DNA of 64,000 nucleotides from Acidobacteriota bacterium (GCA_014584705.1 JACTMJ010000006.1:248001-312000), one strand, 5' to 3'. Positions 18,414 through 27,253 are shown, counted from the first letter of the stretch. Notes: generated from the letters alone by a model not told the origin. Program-made: numbers and translations.

Positions 18414-19240
18414 GTACCCGGATTGCCCGGAAATTTGCAGAGTTGAAGGTGCGTGACGAGCGCGCGCTGGTTACTTACATCACGGCCGGAGACCCCACGC
18501 CCGCCCGCACCACGAGCGTGGTGCTGGCGCTGGAGCGCGCGGGCGCCGACATCATCGAACTCGGAGTCCCGTTCTCTGACCCCACTGCCGATGGCCCCGT
18601 TATCCAGCGGGCGGCCGAACGCGCATTGAAGGCGGGCACCACCGTTGCGGGCATCCTCGAAATCGCCCGCCGCATCCGCCAGAAATCCGAGATCCCGCTG
18701 ATGCTATTCACGTATCTGAATCCGGCCTTGCGCTATGGGTTCGAACGCCTGGCCGTGGAAGCAAAGGAAGCAGGCATCGACGGCTGCCTCCTGACGGATT
18801 TGAGTGTGGAGGAAGCCGGCGCGTATGTGCAGCGGATGCGGGAGGTCGGCCTCGACACCGTGTTCCTGGCTGCGCCCACGAGCACCCCGGCGCGACTTGA
18901 TCTGGTAGCGAGATACTCCACCGGCTTTGTCTACCTGGTCTCCCGCACTGGCGTCACCGGTGTGCAGGATCAACTCTCCGCCTCCGTCGCCCCGATGGTG
19001 GAGGCGCTTCGCGCGCGAACGGATTCCCCTCTCGCGGTAGGTTTCGGAATCTCGCGCCGGGAGCATGTCGAAGCGCTGCGGCCCTCGGTGGATGGAGTCG
19101 TTGTAGGAAGCGCCATTGTGAAGCTGATCGAAGAATACGGGCAAAGCGCGGATCTCGAAACGCGCCTGGAAGCGTTGGTACGGGATCTTAAGCAGGGAAC
19201 ACGCTCCGCCGGGGCGGCGTCGGAGGCTGTCACCCGATGA
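18410..19240 (+). CDS. trpA: Tryptophan synthase alpha subunit
   Basis: A 276-residue TIM-barrel subunit that splits indole-3-glycerol phosphate into indole and glyceraldehyde-3-phosphate. It has [26 protein letters not shown] with the catalytic Glu and Asp region, and [13 protein letters not shown], where the second catalytic Asp lies. It continues with [28 protein letters not shown] and the phosphate site [10 protein letters not shown]. Its start overlaps trpB by four bases and its stop overlaps the chorismate mutase start by four, so the three are coupled. Confidence 0.96.
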
Positions 19241-19566
19241 ACAATAGCCAGGCAAAAGACGAGAATCCGCTCGACCGGCAGCGCCGCGAGATCGACGCGA
19301 TCGACCTGCAACTGCTGGAGTTGCTCAACGCGCGCACACGCGTTGTCGAAGAGATCGGTCGCATCAAAGAGCGATTGACCATCCCGATCTATGAGCCCAA
19401 ACGCGAAGATGCCGTCATGAACAATGTGCTTTCGCACAACAGCGGTCCTCTCGACGACGCCGCGGTCCGCCGCATCTTCGAACGCATCGTGGATGAGATG
19501 CGGAGCCTCCAGAAGGTCCGTCTCAGTGCCTCGGCGGAAGCCGCTTCACGCGAGCAAGAGGAGTAG
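19237..19566 (+). CDS. Chorismate mutase, AroQ (type II) fold
   Basis: A 109-residue all-helical enzyme that converts chorismate to prephenate, the entry to phenylalanine and tyrosine. The AroQ signature is clear: RREIDAIDLQLLELLNART with the N-terminal active-site Arg, then VVEEIGRIKERLTIPIYEPKRED with the Lys and Arg-Glu cluster, and IFERIVDEMRSLQK. There is no fused prephenate dehydratase, dehydrogenase or DAHP-synthase domain. It overlaps trpA by four bases (ATGA) and precedes prephenate dehydrogenase, so the pair would carry chorismate onward to the tyrosine precursor. The C-terminal 15 residues are charged and probably unstructured. Confidence 0.93.
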   Translation: MNNSQAKDENPLDRQRREIDAIDLQLLELLNARTRVVEEIGRIKERLTIPIYEPKREDAVMNNVLSHNSGPLDDAAVRRIFERIVDEMRSLQKVRLSASAEAASREQEE

Positions 19567-19698
19567 CAGTGGTTCGGCCGTTCCGCACAAGCTTGCGTAA
19601 AGGGCAAGCCTTCGAATCGAAGGCCGGGCAGCCGGGTACACACACCGGCGTGCTGGCAGTAATTCCGGCTGCGCACTTGGAAAGGCCACTCTGAACGT

Positions 19699-20532
19699 AT
19701 GGCATTCACAATCGCGGTTGTAGGCGTAGGGTTGATCGGTGGCTCGTTTGCCCTCGCGGCGAAGCGGGCCGGCATTGCCGATCGTGTGCTGGGCGTCTCC
19801 TCCCCCGGCACTCTTGAAAAAGCGTTGGCGCTTGGCATCGTCGATGAGGGACTGGCGCTTGAAGAAGCAGCGCCCCGCGCCGACCTCATCCTGCTCTCGG
19901 CCACCATTCATTCGATCATTGAGACGATCCCTCGCCTCCGGGGTCTCGCGCGCCGTGACGCCGTTGTTACCGACGCTGGCAGCACGAAACGAGCCATCGT
20001 GAACACGGCGGCAGCCGTCGATGGGATGTACTTCGTCGGCGGACATCCGATGGCCGGCAAGGAGAAGGGCGGCGTGGAAGAAGCGGACCCCTCCCTGTTC
20101 CATGGACGCCGCTGGGTACTCACCACGGACCAGGGAACCGGAGACCCTCGTTTTGACCGGCTCTTCGAACTGGTGAAGTCGATTGGCGCATCACCGGTGC
20201 TCATGAACGCGTCCGGGCACGACGCCGCTGTGGCGCGCACGTCCCACCTGCCGCAACTGCTTTCCACCGCGCTGGCGGCATCGCTCGAGCAGAGCTTTCA
20301 GCACGAAGCCCCTGTGCTCGCGGGCCCCGGCCTAATCGATGCCACGCGGCTGGCTCTCAGCCCCTATCCGGTGTGGAAGGATATCCTCGAAACCAACCGG
20401 GACCAGATCAGCGCCGCGATGTCCGAGTATCTCGAAGAGTGGCGGGCACAATTCGAAGCGCTCTCGCGAGAAGGGGACCTCGAAGCGCAGTTCGCGCGCG
20501 CGGCGGCGTTCGCGAAGCGCTTACGAGAATAA
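19699..20532 (+). CDS. tyrA: Prephenate/arogenate dehydrogenase
   Basis: A 277-residue NAD(P)-dependent enzyme that oxidatively decarboxylates prephenate (or arogenate) towards tyrosine. The Rossmann loop is GVGLIGGS near residues 8-15, DAGSTKRAIV follows, and GGHPMAGKEKGGVEEAD contains the catalytic His. The C-terminal helical dimerisation part includes HDAAVARTSHLPQLLS with a conserved second His. There is no chorismate mutase or ACT domain, so direct tyrosine inhibition through an ACT domain is not expected. It follows the chorismate mutase by 132 bases. A CACTCT hexamer six bases before the start may allow separate transcription, though a GGAAAGG sequence lies further upstream. Confidence 0.93.
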   Translation: MAFTIAVVGVGLIGGSFALAAKRAGIADRVLGVSSPGTLEKALALGIVDEGLALEEAAPRADLILLSATIHSIIETIPRLRGLARRDAVVTDAGSTKRAIVNTAAAVDGMYFVGGHPMAGKEKGGVEEADPSLFHGRRWVLTTDQGTGDPRFDRLFELVKSIGASPVLMNASGHDAAVARTSHLPQLLSTALAASLEQSFQHEAPVLAGPGLIDATRLALSPYPVWKDILETNRDQISAAMSEYLEEWRAQFEALSREGDLEAQFARAAAFAKRLRE

Positions 20533-20592
20533 GCCAGATTCCGTAAGGCTATTCTATCCCACGCCCAACCCCACCATCTCTTCAGATAGCCC

Positions 20593-21003
20593 TCACTTAC
20601 GAATAAGCGAATCCACCCCGAAACGCCCCGATCCTCCAAGCACAAAGAGTAGCGCGATGATACCGTAGAGCAGTGCAAGTTCCTGACGGGCAAAGGGTTG
20701 CTGAGCGTGAACGCCGAAAAGGGCCACGCACATGGTGAATAGAATCAACGCTGCCGCGGGCCGGGTAAACAGCCCCAGTGCCAGCAGAATCCCACCGCCC
20801 AATTCCGCGAAGGTGGCGCCCCACGCCATGAACGCGGGCATCCCCATCCCCACGACGCCCTTTACGAAGCCTTCCGAGGGCGGCAACTTCATGATGCCGT
20901 GTCCGAAGGCGATCCCCAACCCGGCAACCAGACGCATCACCAGAAGACCAAGATCTGTCGCCGCCGACGCCCCGCCCGCACCGCCAAACAACAACTGCTT
21001 CAT
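20593..21003 (-). CDS. DoxX-family membrane protein
   Basis: A 136-residue protein with four transmembrane helices: LGLLVMRLVAGLGIAFGHG, AFMAWGATFAELGGGILLALGLF, AALILFTMCVALFGVHA, and LLYGIIALLFVLGGSGRFGVD, which ends in the typical DoxX GxGR(F/Y)S-like motif. The start at 21003 follows a GGGGAGGACGGGGA ribosome binding region. DoxX proteins are linked to thiol oxidation or redox balance in the membrane, but the exact activity is unsettled. It is convergent with tyrA. Confidence 0.9.
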   Translation of the reverse strand: MKQLLFGGAGGASAATDLGLLVMRLVAGLGIAFGHGIMKLPPSEGFVKGVVGMGMPAFMAWGATFAELGGGILLALGLFTRPAAALILFTMCVALFGVHAQQPFARQELALLYGIIALLFVLGGSGRFGVDSLIRK

Positions 21004-21104
21004 TCCCCGTCCTCCCCGCTTCCAAATTCTACGATTTTCGCATGAAGCGCTCCCCGGAGGACCGGACACGCGAATATCCCCCAAATCGGAACCCAAAAAT
21101 CGGC

Positions 21105-21110
21105 TATGCT
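21105..21110 (+). promoter_or_regulatory. -10 hexamer TATGCT placed for a leaderless start
   Basis: TATGCT ends seven bases before the ATG at 21118. It overlaps an earlier in-frame ATG at 21106, which therefore cannot be the start of a message made from this promoter. Confidence 0.5.
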
Positions 21111-21117
21111 GAAGCCC

Positions 21118-21564
21118 ATGTGCCACTGGCGTCTGTTTCCGCCGTTCTGGATTCTGCTCGCACTCGCGGCGACTCCGCTTCACGCTGGCGACGCGAAAAC
21201 CGAGGTGCTCGCGCTGATGACGATGCAGCAGGAGGCCTGGAATCGAGGCGATCTCAGCGGCTTTCTTGCGGAATACGAAAGAACCGAGGGCATCACCTTC
21301 GTGGGAAAGACGGTCTCGCGCGGATACGCTGGCCTTGAAGCGCGTTATCGGCAGGCCTATGGCAGCCGGGAGAAAATGGGGCGTCTCACATTTTCCGAGT
21401 TGGAGTTCCATCCTCTCGGCGAAAACAGCGCATTCCTCATCGGCCGCTTCGCGCTGAAGCGCACGCAGACGGGAGGGGGCGACGCGAGTGGCCGGTTCAC
21501 GATCGTACTCCGCAAGTCCGCCGCGGGCTGGAGGATCATCCACGACCATACCAGCGCGGATTGA
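21118..21564 (+). CDS. Exported SnoaL/DUF4440-like protein
   Basis: A 148-residue protein with a signal peptide (CHWRLFPPFWILLALAATPLHAG). The mature part has the NTF2-like layout of DUF4440/SnoaL proteins: an N-terminal helix VLALMTMQQEAWNRGDLSGF, the YERTEGITFVG strand, the GYAGLEARYRQAYG helix, and terminal strands GRFTIVLRKSAAGWRIIHDH. Such domains bind small ligands or hydrolyse them; no substrate is apparent. I chose the ATG at 21118 from the -10 hexamer seven bases upstream. The gene is convergent with the nitronate monooxygenase gene, 33 bases away. Confidence 0.83.
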   Translation: MCHWRLFPPFWILLALAATPLHAGDAKTEVLALMTMQQEAWNRGDLSGFLAEYERTEGITFVGKTVSRGYAGLEARYRQAYGSREKMGRLTFSELEFHPLGENSAFLIGRFALKRTQTGGGDASGRFTIVLRKSAAGWRIIHDHTSAD

Positions 21565-21597
21565 CGCGCGGCGCGGCGTCGCGGTTCGCGGGAGAAG

Positions 21598-23067
21598 CTA
21601 GTCGCCGCTCCCGGTCGCACCCGCCAGTGCCGGCTCCAATTCGGCGGTCCGGCCCAGAAGGATCCCGAGGACATCGGCGGCCGTATAGCGCAGGCCCTCT
21701 TCCGGCAGGAATTGCGCCAGTTCGGAGACGTCGTTCCCCGCGGTCAGCAGGCCCGCCTCCACGCGGTTCCCGTTGCGATGCTGCGCCAGGCCCACGTTGG
21801 CCATCAGTGCATTGCAAAGGCACTTCCGTCCGGGAGACTCGGCCGGATCTCCGCCCTTGGCGATGAAGGTCGTCAGCGGTTCGCTCGCACAGCGGAAGCC
21901 CACCTCGCCATCGCCCTTCTTGTAGGCTTCCTGCAGATAATGCAGGTCGCAGATGCGCGGCCGTGCGTCATAGACCGCCGCCTCCGAGAGCGTACCTTCG
22001 ACGGGGATTACCTTGAACGGGAAGCCGGTGGGCGATGCATGCGGATCGGTGAAGATCTTGGCTTCCCTTGCGCGAGCCTTCTCCAGCACACGTAGCCGGT
22101 ACTTCTCTTCAAAACCCGATTCCTCGCAAAACGCAAAAGGCGTACCCACTTGCACCCCGGTTGCTCCCGCTTCCAAAGCGCGGCAGACTCCCTCCGCGTT
22201 GCCGTATCCGCCGGCCAGCCAGAACGGCACATTCAGTTCTCGCAGCTTCGGCAGGTCCACCACGTCGCGCTCGCCATAGATCGGCTCTCCGTTTTCATCG
22301 AGTTCGAGCTTCCCGCGGGGCGGCGCATTATGCCCTCCGGCGACATGCCCTTCCACGATGAAGCCGTTCACCTTTCCGTTGGCCCGCTTCAGCATCGTGG
22401 TCGCCAGCGTATTTGAAGAGATGATGGCCAGAAAATCCGGTCGCTTCAGCACGGGCGGTTCGCCCTCGACGTAATCAAGGGGATTGAAGCTCATCAGGAA
22501 CTGATCATTGGCATCCGCCCCCTTCACCGCCAAGGGATACGTGGCGACTTCATACCGGGAGATCGCATCGAGCGCACCGGGGATTTTGAGCGGAATCCCG
22601 GCCCCCATCAGCACGTAATCCACGCCCGCGAGCATCGCCCCGTACGCGGAAGGAAGGTGAGGCCGCTGGATCTTTTCGAGGAAGTTGATCCCGATCGCAT
22701 TTCCGTGCCCTTCCTTGGCCAGATACACCTCCACAAAGTTGGCCACGATGAAGAGTTCACAGGCCTCCCGCGAGAGGTGCATCCCCGGTTCTGGCAGCCG
22801 GTGATACGGCGCGTTGGGCGCTTTGCCGCCCGGAATGTAGAAGGCGTCCCGAATACGCGCCGCCATGGCGGGGAACGGAAAATGGTCAAGTGCCCGGCGC
22901 ATGTCCCCATCGGGATCGCCGTCCTGCAGGCGCCGCAACAGCACCTGGTCGAGAGCCGTTCCGGACACCACGCCCAACTGCCCGCATTTCGCCACCGCCT
23001 GGGCCAGCCGCCAATTGGAAACCGCGACGCCCATGCCGCCTTGAATCACCGTCGGATATTGCATCAT
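21598..23067 (-). CDS. Nitronate monooxygenase family flavoprotein
   Basis: A 489-residue FMN TIM-barrel protein of the 2-nitropropane dioxygenase/nitronate monooxygenase family, longer than the usual ~350 residues. It begins with YPTVIQGGMGVAVSNWRLA, the flavin-binding start of the family. The centre has FIVEGHVAGGHNAPPRG, where the His of the EGHVAGGH motif is the catalytic residue in related enzymes, and FWLAGGYGNAEGVCRALEAGATGVQVGTPF, the phosphate-binding part. The extra length is a large insertion near residues 60-130 (LPEPGMHLSREACELF) and a Cys-containing C-terminal extension (GRKCLCNALMA), as in long NMO-like or PfaD-like proteins. Oxidation of a nitronate is inferred, not shown. The start follows GAGAGGGC. 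Confidence 0.88.
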   Translation of the reverse strand: MMQYPTVIQGGMGVAVSNWRLAQAVAKCGQLGVVSGTALDQVLLRRLQDGDPDGDMRRALDHFPFPAMAARIRDAFYIPGGKAPNAPYHRLPEPGMHLSREACELFIVANFVEVYLAKEGHGNAIGINFLEKIQRPHLPSAYGAMLAGVDYVLMGAGIPLKIPGALDAISRYEVATYPLAVKGADANDQFLMSFNPLDYVEGEPPVLKRPDFLAIISSNTLATTMLKRANGKVNGFIVEGHVAGGHNAPPRGKLELDENGEPIYGERDVVDLPKLRELNVPFWLAGGYGNAEGVCRALEAGATGVQVGTPFAFCEESGFEEKYRLRVLEKARAREAKIFTDPHASPTGFPFKVIPVEGTLSEAAVYDARPRICDLHYLQEAYKKGDGEVGFRCASEPLTTFIAKGGDPAESPGRKCLCNALMANVGLAQHRNGNRVEAGLLTAGNDVSELAQFLPEEGLRYTAADVLGILLGRTAELEPALAGATGSGD

Positions 23068-23324
23068 GCCCTCTCATTGTTTCAGCATTGGGCTATCCGA
23101 AATGTCTCAGTTTCGTAATAAATGCGGCTCTAAGCGATTTTTCTTTGATAGATGAGACAATCCAATCAGCTAGAGACGGTTTCCGGTGCGAGGGGAGGAA
23201 TTCGCGCAAAATTCGAAACAACCCGCCAACGTCGCCCGTCGATCCCAAAGAGAGCCGCCTCTGACGTGTTTGCCGCGTGGCGGCATCTCCCCAGGGGCTC
23301 CGCTCAAGGCGAGGATGCGTGCCT

Positions 23325-23597
23325 ATGGCCTGTCTGATCGTTCTCTTCGCTCTCGCCTTTCCGCGAATCCTGCTGCTGTTGCTTTTCTTCTTTAGCAACT
23401 ACGTAGGCACGGCCTATCAGAGCGCGGCCGTCCCCCTGCTCGGCTTCGTCTTTCTCCCCGTGACCACGCTCGCCTACGCCTGGCTGATCAACGCGCGCAT
23501 GCCCATCGAAGGCTACAATCTGGGCCTGCTGATTCTGGCCGTCATCGTGGATGTGGGCAGTTGGGGAGGCGGCGCGTGGCGGCGTCGTTCCTCATAG
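23325..23597 (+). CDS. Small membrane protein, 90 residues
   Basis: A short protein with two or three hydrophobic segments: LIVLFALAFPRILLLLLFFF at the N terminus, AVPLLGFVFLPVTTLAYAW in the middle, and LGLLILAVIVDVGSWGGG near the end, then a basic tail (WRRRSS). Small proteins with this layout are common in Acidobacteria and Actinobacteria genomes; the function is unknown. The start at 23325 follows GGATG. The gene converges on the peptidase gene with 14 bases between stops. Confidence 0.65.
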   Translation: MACLIVLFALAFPRILLLLLFFFSNYVGTAYQSAAVPLLGFVFLPVTTLAYAWLINARMPIEGYNLGLLILAVIVDVGSWGGGAWRRRSS

Positions 23598-23611
23598 CCG
23601 GGTGTCCCCTC

Positions 23612-25303
23612 CTAGCTCAGCCAATCCACTCCTTGCTCGAATACCACATCCACGGGAATACCGGCCGCGTTCACACGCGCAAGGTCAGCTTCGAGGTCCG
23701 GCGGAATTCGTCCCATTTCGTCCACAAAGCGCAAGGTTCCGGCATAGTCTCCGTCGCCTTGCAGCCGCAGGATCTTCTCCGAAAGCGCCGCCACCGCCTC
23801 GGACATCTTCCCTGGCGTCACGCGGTAGGTCTTCGTCGCCGGGTCCACCGAAAACGCCCCCATCTTCGCGAAGAAGTTGAAGCGGAGCGTATTGGCCACT
23901 CCATGGGCACTGGCCGCCCCAAAGCGAACGCTCCGGAAGATACCGGCCAGGAACGTGGTGTAGTAATCCATCAAATCCGCGTCGCCCAGTTCGCCCCGCT
24001 TCTGCAACTCGGAAACCATATAGAGGCCGAGGATATCCGCCTTGCCCTCCTCAAGCGCGGAGGCGAGTTCCTTGAGCGCCTCGCGCACGCTGCCCCTGCC
24101 GTTGATCGTGTTCTTAACACCCAGGCCGTGGGCCACCTCATGAAACATCGTATTCGCGAAGAACGCATCGAAGGTGACGTGCTTGCGCTGGTCTTTCGCG
24201 ATCAACTGGTTCGCGATCGGTGCCAGGATGCGCTCAAACTTCGCGCGCATGGCATTCTTCAATTGCAGCCGCCGCGTGCCCTTCTTGAGCTGCACTTCTT
24301 CGTCGTTGGGAAGGTTGATGGCGATGGTCTTGGCGCCGGCGTTGCAATCGCCCGCGTAGTAAACCACATCATACGCATTGAGATCGGAATCGGAGCCGGG
24401 AGTCTCCCGCTTATAGGCATCCGGCACGGGCAGATTGCGTTGCAGGCCGGGCAGCATCGCCGCGTAACGGGTCAGGCGCTCGCTCCACGCCTTGTCCTTG
24501 ATCAGCACGTAGGCTTCGAACGCTGTCTTGTATCCGAACAGGGCGTCTTCGTAGGTCTCAATCGGGCCCACCACGAAATCAATCGTGTTGGTCTTCATAT
24601 CGAGCCAGGCGAGGTCGCTCGGCTGGTAGTTATCCGTCTCGAGCGCCAGCGCCCGCAAGTTCAGGTAGTTGACGAACCCCGCATCGGCGGCCAGTTTCGC
24701 CGCTTCCCGCATGCGCGCGGCGGCCGGCCACAACAGGTCTCCGTATTGCCGACTGTAGGGAACCGCCTTCAGCTTATCCCCGTCGCGCTGAATCACCGTG
24801 TAGGCGCTCTTCAGCGCCGCGGCTTCGGCGGCGGACGCGCCCGCCGCCTGCCGCTCGAACTCCGCTTTCGTCATCTCGCGCGGATAGAAGTTCGCCCCCG
24901 GTGGTTTCGCGCCCGCGCCCTCCACGAAGGGTTTGTTGTCGTCGAGCCGGTCCCAGGGGCCATAATTGATCTCCAGGTAGCGGCGAAGGTCCTTGCTCGC
25001 GGCGCTTGCAAGCAGCGCGTCCTTGTCTCCCCAAGCCTGCCTCCAGAAGAGGTCGTCCATTGTCTTGGCCACATCCACCAGCAGGCGAAGCACCTGTTTG
25101 TCTTTCGGCGCGAGCGTCGCGGCGTCCCCTTCCAGTTTCACCGTAACGTATTGGGCGAGTTTCGCCCGGATGTCCACGCCTTCCGCCACCACCGCCGCAC
25201 CCTCCCGCACCGCGTCTTTCGCCTTCCTGCCGGCACACGAAACCAGCAGTTCAGCCGACGCCGCTCCAGACGCCGTTGTCAGCAGAAACGCTCTGCGGTC
25301 CAT
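23612..25303 (-). CDS. M49-like (dipeptidyl peptidase III type) zinc peptidase, Tat/lipoprotein
   Basis: A 563-residue protein. The start at 25303 is favoured over the in-frame GTG two codons earlier because GAGG lies five bases before it. The N terminus MDRRAFLLTTASG resembles a twin-arginine signal and ends in a lipobox (LVSC, Cys 23), so the protein is probably an envelope lipoprotein. A zinc motif HEVAHG lies at about residues 389-394, with a second Glu in LEEGKADILG at about 417. Together they resemble the HExxGH plus EE(C/G)RAD pair of the M49 family, but with the ordinary five-residue HExxH spacing. Likely activity is release of short peptides from oligopeptides at the cell surface. 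It is divergent from the S1/P1 nuclease. Confidence 0.78.
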   Translation of the reverse strand: MDRRAFLLTTASGAASAELLVSCAGRKAKDAVREGAAVVAEGVDIRAKLAQYVTVKLEGDAATLAPKDKQVLRLLVDVAKTMDDLFWRQAWGDKDALLASAASKDLRRYLEINYGPWDRLDDNKPFVEGAGAKPPGANFYPREMTKAEFERQAAGASAAEAAALKSAYTVIQRDGDKLKAVPYSRQYGDLLWPAAARMREAAKLAADAGFVNYLNLRALALETDNYQPSDLAWLDMKTNTIDFVVGPIETYEDALFGYKTAFEAYVLIKDKAWSERLTRYAAMLPGLQRNLPVPDAYKRETPGSDSDLNAYDVVYYAGDCNAGAKTIAINLPNDEEVQLKKGTRRLQLKNAMRAKFERILAPIANQLIAKDQRKHVTFDAFFANTMFHEVAHGLGVKNTINGRGSVREALKELASALEEGKADILGLYMVSELQKRGELGDADLMDYYTTFLAGIFRSVRFGAASAHGVANTLRFNFFAKMGAFSVDPATKTYRVTPGKMSEAVAALSEKILRLQGDGDYAGTLRFVDEMGRIPPDLEADLARVNAAGIPVDVVFEQGVDWLS

Positions 25304-25382
25304 CGCCACCTCGCTCGAAAGTCTTACGTATTTAGAGTAACGCCGGGCGGCCTCGCGGATCTGAAGCCAAGCCGGCTCTCCT

Positions 25383-25388
25383 TACAAT
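25383..25388 (+). promoter_or_regulatory. -10 hexamer TACAAT just before the nuclease start
   Basis: TACAAT ends five bases before the ATG at 25394 and 14 before the ATG at 25403. The closer ATG would be leaderless. The farther one would have a short leader containing GAAAG. Confidence 0.5.
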
Positions 25389-25393
25389 GAAAG

Positions 25394-26179
25394 ATGCCCA
25401 TCATGCACAGACTGCTCCTCGCTCTCGCGCTTCTCGCCGGATTCGCGGCTACGCTTCCCCGCCCCGCGTTCGCCTGGGGGCAAAACGGCCACCGTGCCAT
25501 CGCCCGCATTGCGGAAGCGCGGCTTAGCAAAGGCGCACGGCGCGCGGTGCGGGATCTGCTCGACGGCCGATCCATGGCCGAAGCGAGCACCTGGGCCGAT
25601 GAGATTAAGAGCGACCCCGCGTGGAGCTTCGCCTCACCCTGGCACTATGTGAACGTCGAGGACGACGAGACCTACGCAACCGCGCCCAAGCATCCCGGCG
25701 GCGACGCGATTCAAGCCATCGAGCGCATGCGCCAGACCCTGAAAGATCGCTCCCAACCGCGCCCGAAGCGGGCAGAAGCCCTCAAATTCCTCATCCATCT
25801 GACGGGCGATCTCCACCAACCCCTGCACTTCGGACGCCGCTCGGACCGGGGCGGCAACGATGTGAACATCCGCTGGTTCGGCAAACCAACCAACCTCCAC
25901 ACCGTTTGGGATTCCGGCATCATCGATGGCTGGGAACTGAGCTATCGCGAACTCGCGGACATGACCCCGCTCCCGCCCGAACCCGTCCTGAAGCGCTGGG
26001 AAAAAGACCCCGTCCTCGCCTGGACCGCCGAGTCCTTCGCCTACCGCCAGGCCCTCTACCAAATCGGCAACGGCAAACTCGGCTACCGCTACTCCTACGT
26101 CCACGGACCCTTTCTCAAGCAGCGCCTGGCCCAGGCTGGCGTAAGGTTAGCCGCCCTGCTCAACGAGGCACTGGATTAG
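25394..26179 (+). CDS. S1/P1-type zinc nuclease, secreted
   Basis: A 261-residue protein with a signal peptide ending in PAFA. The mature protein should begin with WGQNGHRAIARIAEARL; in S1/P1 nucleases the new N-terminal Trp and the nearby His are zinc ligands. Further ligands are in LIHLTGDLHQPLHFGRRSDRG, GGNDVNIRWFG, NLHTVWDSGII and WHYVN. All three zinc-site segments are present. The enzyme cleaves single-stranded DNA and RNA and removes 3' phosphates, probably for nucleotide scavenging outside the cell. The start may be 25394 (leaderless) or 25403, which has GAAAG nine bases upstream; the mature protein is the same. Confidence 0.93.
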   Translation: MPIMHRLLLALALLAGFAATLPRPAFAWGQNGHRAIARIAEARLSKGARRAVRDLLDGRSMAEASTWADEIKSDPAWSFASPWHYVNVEDDETYATAPKHPGGDAIQAIERMRQTLKDRSQPRPKRAEALKFLIHLTGDLHQPLHFGRRSDRGGNDVNIRWFGKPTNLHTVWDSGIIDGWELSYRELADMTPLPPEPVLKRWEKDPVLAWTAESFAYRQALYQIGNGKLGYRYSYVHGPFLKQRLAQAGVRLAALLNEALD

Positions 26180-26807
26180 ACGGGCTCGGCAATCCCATCC
26201 GGCAACAAGAGCCAGCAGAGCGCAAACCGGGCGGAACACACACAAGCCCAAACATTCCAGCCTCGCGTAGCCAGACCTTGAAGCATCCGCCGCATTCGGC
26301 GAGGAGGGTCCCCGGCGGCCACGCCCACCGAATCCGGACACGACCCGCGCACCCGCCCGCTGCCCGAGTCTGCCATCGGCTTCGTTCCGCAATTTCGGGC
26401 CATAAAGGCCGGTCCTATTCTCCGGCACTCCTCCGCCCAACACGCGGCAACTCCGGGCGCTGCCTCTGCGCTCCTCCACGATGCACCCTGGCACTCGCCA
26501 GCCGGAAAGCACCCGGTCACCGAAAGCGCAAATTTGTTGTGATCCCGCAAACATTCCGGATTCAATTCTTTACGAGCCCATCCGCGCCGCACCGCCCGCC
26601 CGATGGTTCGAAATCCGAGTCGCCAACCAGATAATCAAATCGCCGGGGAGAACTGTGTCCGCGCGCTCATCCGCGCTCCACGCTCGACGGATTTCCTTGA
26701 CAACCGAACAAACCTCCACGCGGCATCGTCGCATAGCGCCGCCGTTCTCCCGATATGAACGTCAACGGCCCTGCGGAGTGCAACGAACCCGCGGAGACTA
26801 GCAGTCC

Positions 26808-26836
26808 GGATTGTCCGGATCCCATCCGGACAATCC
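26808..26836. repeat. Perfect 13-bp inverted repeat with three-base loop
   Basis: GGATTGTCCGGAT and ATCCGGACAATCC flank CCC. A further TCCGGA copy lies just outside at 26805-26810. There is no T run on either side, so it is not a normal intrinsic terminator. It may be an operator for a dimeric regulator or a structured RNA element. Confidence 0.6.
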
Positions 26837-27113
26837 ACCCACCCCTCAAGCAAGCACAACCGGTTGCACATCAATCACTTGCAAGAGTTCCACCGTGTTT
26901 CAGGCGGGCTGCGATTCTTTGCGTTCTCCGGACAATGCCCAACCCGGATCTCCCGTTTCCGGATCCCTTTCACGCGAAACTCCCCCGCTGTCCAGCAATC
27001 GACTCGACCACTCACTTATCCTCGACCCACGGCCGGCTCGATGCGGTAATTGTCTGGACCCTCCCGCGCCGCTTTCTGTTCAGATTAGTGTAGTATTGCA
27101 GAGTAAAGGGTCT

Positions 27114-27119
27114 TATACT
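27114..27119 (+). promoter_or_regulatory. Candidate -10 hexamer TATACT for nifJ
   Basis: TATACT is the best -10 match upstream of nifJ and would give a leader of about 128 bases. No good -35 element is found at 16-18 bases, so an activator may be needed. Confidence 0.35.
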
Positions 27120-27130
27120 GATATTTGATG

Positions 27131-27189
27131 CGCCGGGCGTGAAACAGCGCGTTCGATGCCTCATCCCGGACGCCGGGCAAGGAACAGCG
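27131..27189 (+). repeat. Imperfect 19-base direct repeat in the nifJ leader
   Basis: CGCCGGGCGTGAAACAGCG at 27131 and CGCCGGGCAAGGAACAGCG at 27171 agree at 16 of 19 bases and lie 40 bases apart, close to four helical turns. They fall inside the predicted untranslated leader, so they may act as DNA sites or as RNA. Confidence 0.45.
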
Positions 27190-27253
27190 ACCGCGGGCCG
27201 GATTTGGCGTTTGCGGCGGAACCAGACGCCGATTTTTGAAAAGGGAACTGACG

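Larger units (their letters stand above)
26180..27253. other. 1.07-kb non-coding stretch upstream of nifJ
   Basis: No open frame here has a recognisable domain or a ribosome binding site. It holds a perfect 13-bp inverted repeat (26808-26836), a candidate -10 hexamer (27114-27119) and two copies of a 19-base direct repeat (27131-27189). The length is unusual in this gene-dense window and leaves room for a small RNA or a long regulated leader. Confidence 0.5.

Noticed and set aside
23561-25390. 609-codon plus-strand open frame
   Set aside because: It lies exactly opposite the M49-like peptidase, whose zinc motif, signal and lipobox are clear. The frame is a shadow of GC-rich codon use.
26147-26592. 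Two minus-strand frames of about 135 codons upstream of nifJ
   Set aside because: No domains, overlap with the end of the nuclease gene, and Gly/Arg/Ala-rich composition.
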